Assembly: GCA_018715105.1 (NCBI GenBank)
Contig: DVMG01000244.1
Coordinates: 1 to 9,128 of the forward strand
Length of the DNA: 9,128 bases
Direction: 5' to 3'
Source of the DNA: Candidatus Ventricola intestinavium
Lineage (GTDB): Bacteria; Bacillota; Clostridia; Christensenellales; Aristaeellaceae
Both the position numbers and the translations under genes were made by a program. The notes beneath the pieces are model-generated. The model did not search any database. It was not told the DNA's origin and worked only from the letters and a program-made list of their open reading frames with translations. This document shows positions 6,825 to 9,128 of the stretch, in pieces (positions within the stretch are counted from its first letter, which is position 1; each line of letters opens with the position of its first letter).

Positions 6825-7544
6825 TCAGGGCGGATAGGCAAAGGCGACGGCGAGGATCAGCGCGGGGAGGAAGTTAGCCACCCGGATTTTCTTGCCAAAC
6901 ACCAGGTTGATGCCCACACAGAAGATCAGCACCGAACCGACCATGGAGAGATTGGCCAGCGCCATGCCGGTCATCAGCGGGCTGATCAGGCGTGCCAGCA
7001 GGGTCATGCTCCCCTGAAACAGAGCCAGAGGAATCGCGGAAAACACAGCGCCGCGCCCCAGCGAGGAGGCCAGGGCCATGACAAGGACGGCATCCAGGAT
7101 GCCCTTGGTTGTCAGCAGCGTGTAATCCTGATACAGCGCGTCGTTGATCGGCCCGAGGACGGCCATGGCACCGACGCAGACCGTGAGAGACGCAGACGTA
7201 AATCCTTCGAGAAAGCGCGGGTCACGCTCGCTGTGGCTTTTTACCCGCAGCCACTGCCCCAGACGCTCAATCCGGCGCTCGATGCCCAGGGTCTCCCCCG
7301 CGAGGCCGCCCAGCACAAGGGAGACTACGAGCAGCAGACTGCCCGTCGTTTCAAGCGCGCCGTTGGCGCCGGTTACAAGGAGATGCTGCATGGCGCCGGA
7401 TGCCCCGATAAACACGGTGCTCAGCCCGCAGCCGCAGATCAGGATCTCCTGCACGCGCCTGCTGAGCGCCCGGCCAAAGAGCAGGCCGCACGCCCCTCCC
7501 AGCAGGATACACAGAACGTTGATGAGAGTGCCGGTTCCGGCCAT
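6825..7544 (-). CDS. DUF554 family membrane protein
   Basis: This 239-residue multi-pass membrane protein of the DUF554 family (YdfK/YqgA-like) belongs to a widespread group of unknown function that is sometimes proposed to be transporters. The N-terminus G-T-L-I-N-V-L-C-I-L-L-G-G and the central G-A-M-A-V-L-G-P-I-N-D-A-L (125-137) are family hallmarks, as is the K-G-I-L-D-A-V segment (147-153). About six to seven hydrophobic segments are spread along the protein, with one hydrophilic loop near 88-112. The reading frame is open to 7781, but the ATG at 7544 is the right start: GAGG lies 7 nt upstream, the family motif begins at once, and a promoter lies inside the longer reading. It is the first gene of a two-gene unit with dus, 11 nt apart. 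Confidence 0.9.
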   Translation of the reverse strand: MAGTGTLINVLCILLGGACGLLFGRALSRRVQEILICGCGLSTVFIGASGAMQHLLVTGANGALETTGSLLLVVSLVLGGLAGETLGIERRIERLGQWLRVKSHSERDPRFLEGFTSASLTVCVGAMAVLGPINDALYQDYTLLTTKGILDAVLVMALASSLGRGAVFSAIPLALFQGSMTLLARLISPLMTGMALANLSMVGSVLIFCVGINLVFGKKIRVANFLPALILAVAFAYPP

Positions 7545-7578
7545 AAATGCGCCTCGGTTCGTCAAAAAGCAACGCATC

Positions 7579-7608
7579 ATTATAGCATGGATCCTCCCGA
7601 AAAAGCAA
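7579..7608 (-). promoter_or_regulatory. extended -10 promoter for the DUF554-dus operon
   Basis: On the minus strand TATAAT (7579-7584) is a perfect -10 preceded by TGC (extended -10). A weak -35, TTGCTT (7603-7608), lies 18 nt upstream. The start point would be near 7572, about 28 nt before the ATG. Two copies of TTTTCGGGA (7595-7603 and 7613-7621, minus strand) lie 18 nt apart across and above the -35. Confidence 0.75.
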
Positions 7609-7679
7609 ATGATTCCCGAAAAGGAACGGGTTCCTTCTCCCGCGGTGACAGGCGGGCAGGAGAGGCGTCCTTTCCCCCA

Positions 7680-7695
7680 GGAGGCCGCGGCCTCC
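7680..7695. repeat. 16-bp perfect palindrome in the divergent control region
   Basis: GGAGGCCGCGGCCTCC reads the same on both strands. It is enclosed by outer inverted arms GGCGGG (7651-7656) and CCCGCC (7694-7699). It lies between the two divergent promoters, about 33 nt upstream of the rpiR-type -35, where a regulator could act on both sides. Its role is unknown. Confidence 0.55.
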
Positions 7696-7706
7696 CGCCG
7701 GAGATG

Positions 7707-7724
7707 GCGTATAAAGCGTATAAA
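7707..7724 (+). repeat. tandem GCGTATAAA repeat upstream of the regulator promoter
   Basis: Two back-to-back copies of the 9-nt unit GCGTATAAA end 3 nt before the -35 box of the RpiR-type gene. The AT-rich units stand out in a GC-rich stretch. They could be a binding site for autoregulation or an UP-like element. The function is inferred from position only. Confidence 0.5.
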
Positions 7725-7727
7725 AGG

Positions 7728-7756
7728 TGTACATTCTCCCGGGTTTATGCTAAGAT
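7728..7756 (+). promoter_or_regulatory. promoter of the RpiR-type regulator
   Basis: TGTACA (7728-7733) and TAAGAT (7751-7756) are separated by 17 nt, and TGC before the -10 makes it an extended -10. The start point is near 7763, leaving a leader of about 17 nt. Confidence 0.65.
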
Positions 7757-7779
7757 GAGGGCATGAAAGGGAGATCGGC

Positions 7780-8562
7780 ATGATTTACGGAAAACTGCCC
7801 ATTGTCCTCCTCTCCACGCTGGCAACCCAGGCGGATGGGACGACGGATTGCAACATCGCCCACTTTATCCTTGAAAATCCGCAGCGGGCATCAAGGATGA
7901 CCATTGTTGAGCTGGCGCGCAGCTGCCACGCGTCGGTGAGCTCGGTATCCCGCTTTTGCCGGGAAATCGGGCTGTGTGATTTTGCGGAACTGAGAGAGCT
8001 GATCCGCCATGCGGACTGGCGGTTTGATGCCGGCGTCCAGAGCGATCAGGCGCAGGAACGCCTGCACAGCACGCTTCATGTCCTGCATGAAAGCCTGGAG
8101 GCGCTTGAAAACAGCGTGGATATGGAGCAGATCGGGGTGCTGTGCCGCAAGATCGATGCCTATGAGCGGGTGGCGGTCTTTGGGCTGCTCAAGGCGGGCA
8201 CGGCGGCACAGTGCCTTCAGGCGGATCTGCTTTTACTGGGGAAAGTGGCGGTATGCAAGCTGCCCTTTGCCAAGCAGATTGAATACATGGAGCAGGCCGC
8301 AGAGAGGGATCTGATCCTGATCTTCAGCTATTCAGGCATTTACTTTGATTATCTGCACCGGCGCATTCCGCGGGGGCTGCGCCGCGCGCATGTCGTGTTT
8401 ATCACCGGCGCAAAAGAGATTCAGGCATGCGGCTGTGTGGATCAGGTGATTTCCTTTGCCTCGGATCTGAGCCAGGCGCCGCACCCCTTTCAGATGCAGG
8501 CCATCGCGAGCCTGATCGCCCGGGAGTATGCCTGGCAGCGGGCGCAGAAGGCCCCGTCCTGA
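7780..8562 (+). CDS. MurR/RpiR family transcriptional regulator
   Basis: This 260-residue DNA-binding regulator has an N-terminal RpiR-type helix-turn-helix (about residues 20-85; recognition helix S-V-S-S-V-S-R-F-C at 52-60). A SIS sugar-isomerase-like domain follows (about 110-250) and binds phosphorylated sugars or similar ligands. In the SIS domain, A-V-F-G-L-L-K-A-G-T begins the first strand and loop, and S-Y-S-G (183-186) is the usual phosphosugar-binding turn. Length is slightly short but within the family range. The start is supported by AAGGGAG (7767-7773), 6 nt upstream. The ligand cannot be told from the sequence. No sugar-pathway gene lies beside it; the downstream neighbour is a flavin reductase gene, its most likely target along with its own promoter. 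Confidence 0.92.
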   Translation: MIYGKLPIVLLSTLATQADGTTDCNIAHFILENPQRASRMTIVELARSCHASVSSVSRFCREIGLCDFAELRELIRHADWRFDAGVQSDQAQERLHSTLHVLHESLEALENSVDMEQIGVLCRKIDAYERVAVFGLLKAGTAAQCLQADLLLLGKVAVCKLPFAKQIEYMEQAAERDLILIFSYSGIYFDYLHRRIPRGLRRAHVVFITGAKEIQACGCVDQVISFASDLSQAPHPFQMQAIASLIAREYAWQRAQKAPS

Positions 8563-8572
8563 GGGATTTCGG

Positions 8573-8600
8573 GCGGGAAAATGCCGGAAAAGCGGGAGCG
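8573..8600 (+). repeat. phased GCGGGAAAA-type repeats
   Basis: GCGGGAAAA (8573-8581), GCCGGAAAA (8583-8591) and a partial copy, GCGGGAGCG (8592-8600), follow each other at 9-10 nt steps. An exact copy of the first recurs at 8652-8660, inside the promoter spacer of the next gene. They may be weak binding sites or chance purine-rich sequence. Confidence 0.35.
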
Positions 8601-8617
8601 AAGCGCGTAACCTCCCT

Positions 8618-8640
8618 CGATTTTCAGAATTTGAAAATCG
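8618..8640. promoter_or_regulatory. 23-nt AT-rich palindrome, likely operator for the reductase gene
   Basis: CGATTTTCA (8618-8626) and TGAAAATCG (8632-8640) are perfect inverted arms around GAATT. It ends 1 nt before the -35 box at 8642. CCTC (8611-8614) and GAGG (8644-8647) can pair outside it. It is not followed by a T run, so a terminator for the upstream gene is less likely than a protein-binding site. The RpiR-family product encoded just upstream is the obvious candidate binder (inference). Confidence 0.6.
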
Positions 8641-8641
8641 C

Positions 8642-8670
8642 TTGAGGAGAAGCGGGAAAACGGGTATAGT
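8642..8670 (+). promoter_or_regulatory. promoter of the flavin reductase gene
   Basis: TTGAGG (8642-8647) and TATAGT (8665-8670) are separated by exactly 17 nt. The start point is near 8677, only about 18 nt before the ATG at 8695, just ahead of AAGGAGGG (8679-8686). Confidence 0.75.
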
Positions 8671-8694
8671 GACCGTATAAGGAGGGATGCGGCC

Positions 8695-9128
8695 ATGAAG
8701 TGCCTGACACCGGCTTCCATTGGAAGCATGCAGCTGAAAAACCGGTTTCTTTTTCCATCCATGTGCAATTTTTACTGCGATGACGAGGGGTTTGTCACGC
8801 CCCGCCTGGAGGCCTATGTTCGCGCGCGTGTGCAGGGCGGGGCGGCGGCCGTGATCATGCCCGGAAGCCCGCATGGAAAACCGGGGCCCGCGCGCCCGGC
8901 TCTTTCAGACTCCCGGTATGCTTCGGGGTGGCGCAGGCTGCTTGACATCTGCAGAGAGAAGGGATGCCGTCTGATCGTGCAGATTCATCCGGCCAAAGCG
9001 CAGGCAGGCAGAGACCCCTCTGTGCTTTTGCCGGATAACATGCCGCGGGAGAAGATCCGGCAGATTGTTTCAAGCTACGCGGCCTGCGCCAGGGCCGCGC
9101 GCGAGATCGGGCTTGACGGCGCGGAGAT
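8695..9128 (+). CDS. old yellow enzyme family NADH:flavin oxidoreductase (N-terminal part)
   Basis: The first 144 codons of an FMN-dependent reductase of the OYE / 2,4-dienoyl-CoA reductase group lie here; the gene continues beyond the window. Seen in order: L-K-N-R (14-17) opening the first barrel strand, P-S-M-C (21-24) with a Cys in the place of the redox-tuning Cys of YqjM-type enzymes, G-G-A-A-A-V-I-M (48-55), V-Q-I-H (95-98) with Q96 in the FMN-contacting position, and P-R-E-K-I-R-Q-I-V (117-125) followed by A-A-R-E-I-G-L-D-G-A-E, the conserved helix and strand before the catalytic region. Where relatives have H-A-G-R after the Gln, this protein has H-P-A-K, an unusual change. The start is supported by AAGGAGGG 8 nt upstream and a promoter. 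Such enzymes reduce activated C=C bonds; the substrate is unknown. The position after an RpiR-type regulator suggests regulated expression. Confidence 0.85.
   Translation, partial: MKCLTPASIGSMQLKNRFLFPSMCNFYCDDEGFVTPRLEAYVRARVQGGAAAVIMPGSPHGKPGPARPALSDSRYASGWRRLLDICREKGCRLIVQIHPAKAQAGRDPSVLLPDNMPREKIRQIVSSYAACARAAREIGLDGAE

Noticed and set aside
6816..7766. 316-residue plus-strand open frame over the DUF554 gene
   Set aside because: Low-complexity, hydrophilic shadow of a well-supported membrane protein gene. It also runs through the divergent promoters.
7545..7781. Longer N-terminus for the DUF554 protein
   Set aside because: The extension crosses a perfect extended -10 promoter and has no family similarity; the ATG at 7544 has a binding site.
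8618..8640. Terminator for the RpiR-type gene
   Set aside because: The stem is AT-rich and not followed by a T run, and it abuts a promoter, so an operator is the better reading.
1..9128. CRISPR array, tRNA or rRNA genes, insertion sequence
   Set aside because: No regularly spaced repeats, cloverleaf-type sequence, rRNA sequence or transposase motif was seen.

Overview
The window is high in GC and densely coded, with strong AGGAGG-type ribosome binding sites, overlapping genes and several GTG starts. Together with the gene families seen (BcrA-like ABC ATPase, MATE pump, DUF554, RpiR regulator, old-yellow-enzyme reductase), this suggests a GC-rich Clostridia-type Firmicute, possibly gut-associated. 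That is an inference from style and content. There is no rRNA, tRNA, mobile element or CRISPR array.

Positions 1-136 hold lower-GC sequence that may include the 3' end of an upstream gene, plus a terminator-like hairpin. Positions 137-4220 are one tightly packed plus-strand operon of five genes: a secreted protein, two small multi-pass permeases, an ABC ATPase and a second secreted protein. Neighbouring genes overlap by 4-8 nt or are 2 nt apart. The operon looks like a complete ABC transporter of the antimicrobial-peptide-export or immunity type, bracketed by two exported proteins of unknown function. This is the best candidate here for an undescribed system.

Positions 4221-4344 separate convergent genes and carry a strong terminator. 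Positions 4345-5700 (minus) encode a MATE multidrug/Na+ antiporter with its own well-spaced promoter. Positions 5860-7544 (minus) are a two-gene operon of a DUF554 membrane protein followed 11 nt later by a tRNA-dihydrouridine synthase, driven by an extended -10 promoter.

Positions 7545-7779 are a 235-nt divergent control region with a 16-bp perfect palindrome and a tandem 9-nt repeat. From there an RpiR-family regulator (7780-8562) is read on the plus strand. A 132-nt gap with a 23-nt AT-rich palindrome next to a sigma-A-like promoter leads into an old-yellow-enzyme-type flavin reductase that runs off the window end. The layout suggests that the RpiR protein senses a phosphorylated sugar or related ligand and controls the reductase gene, perhaps also its own.
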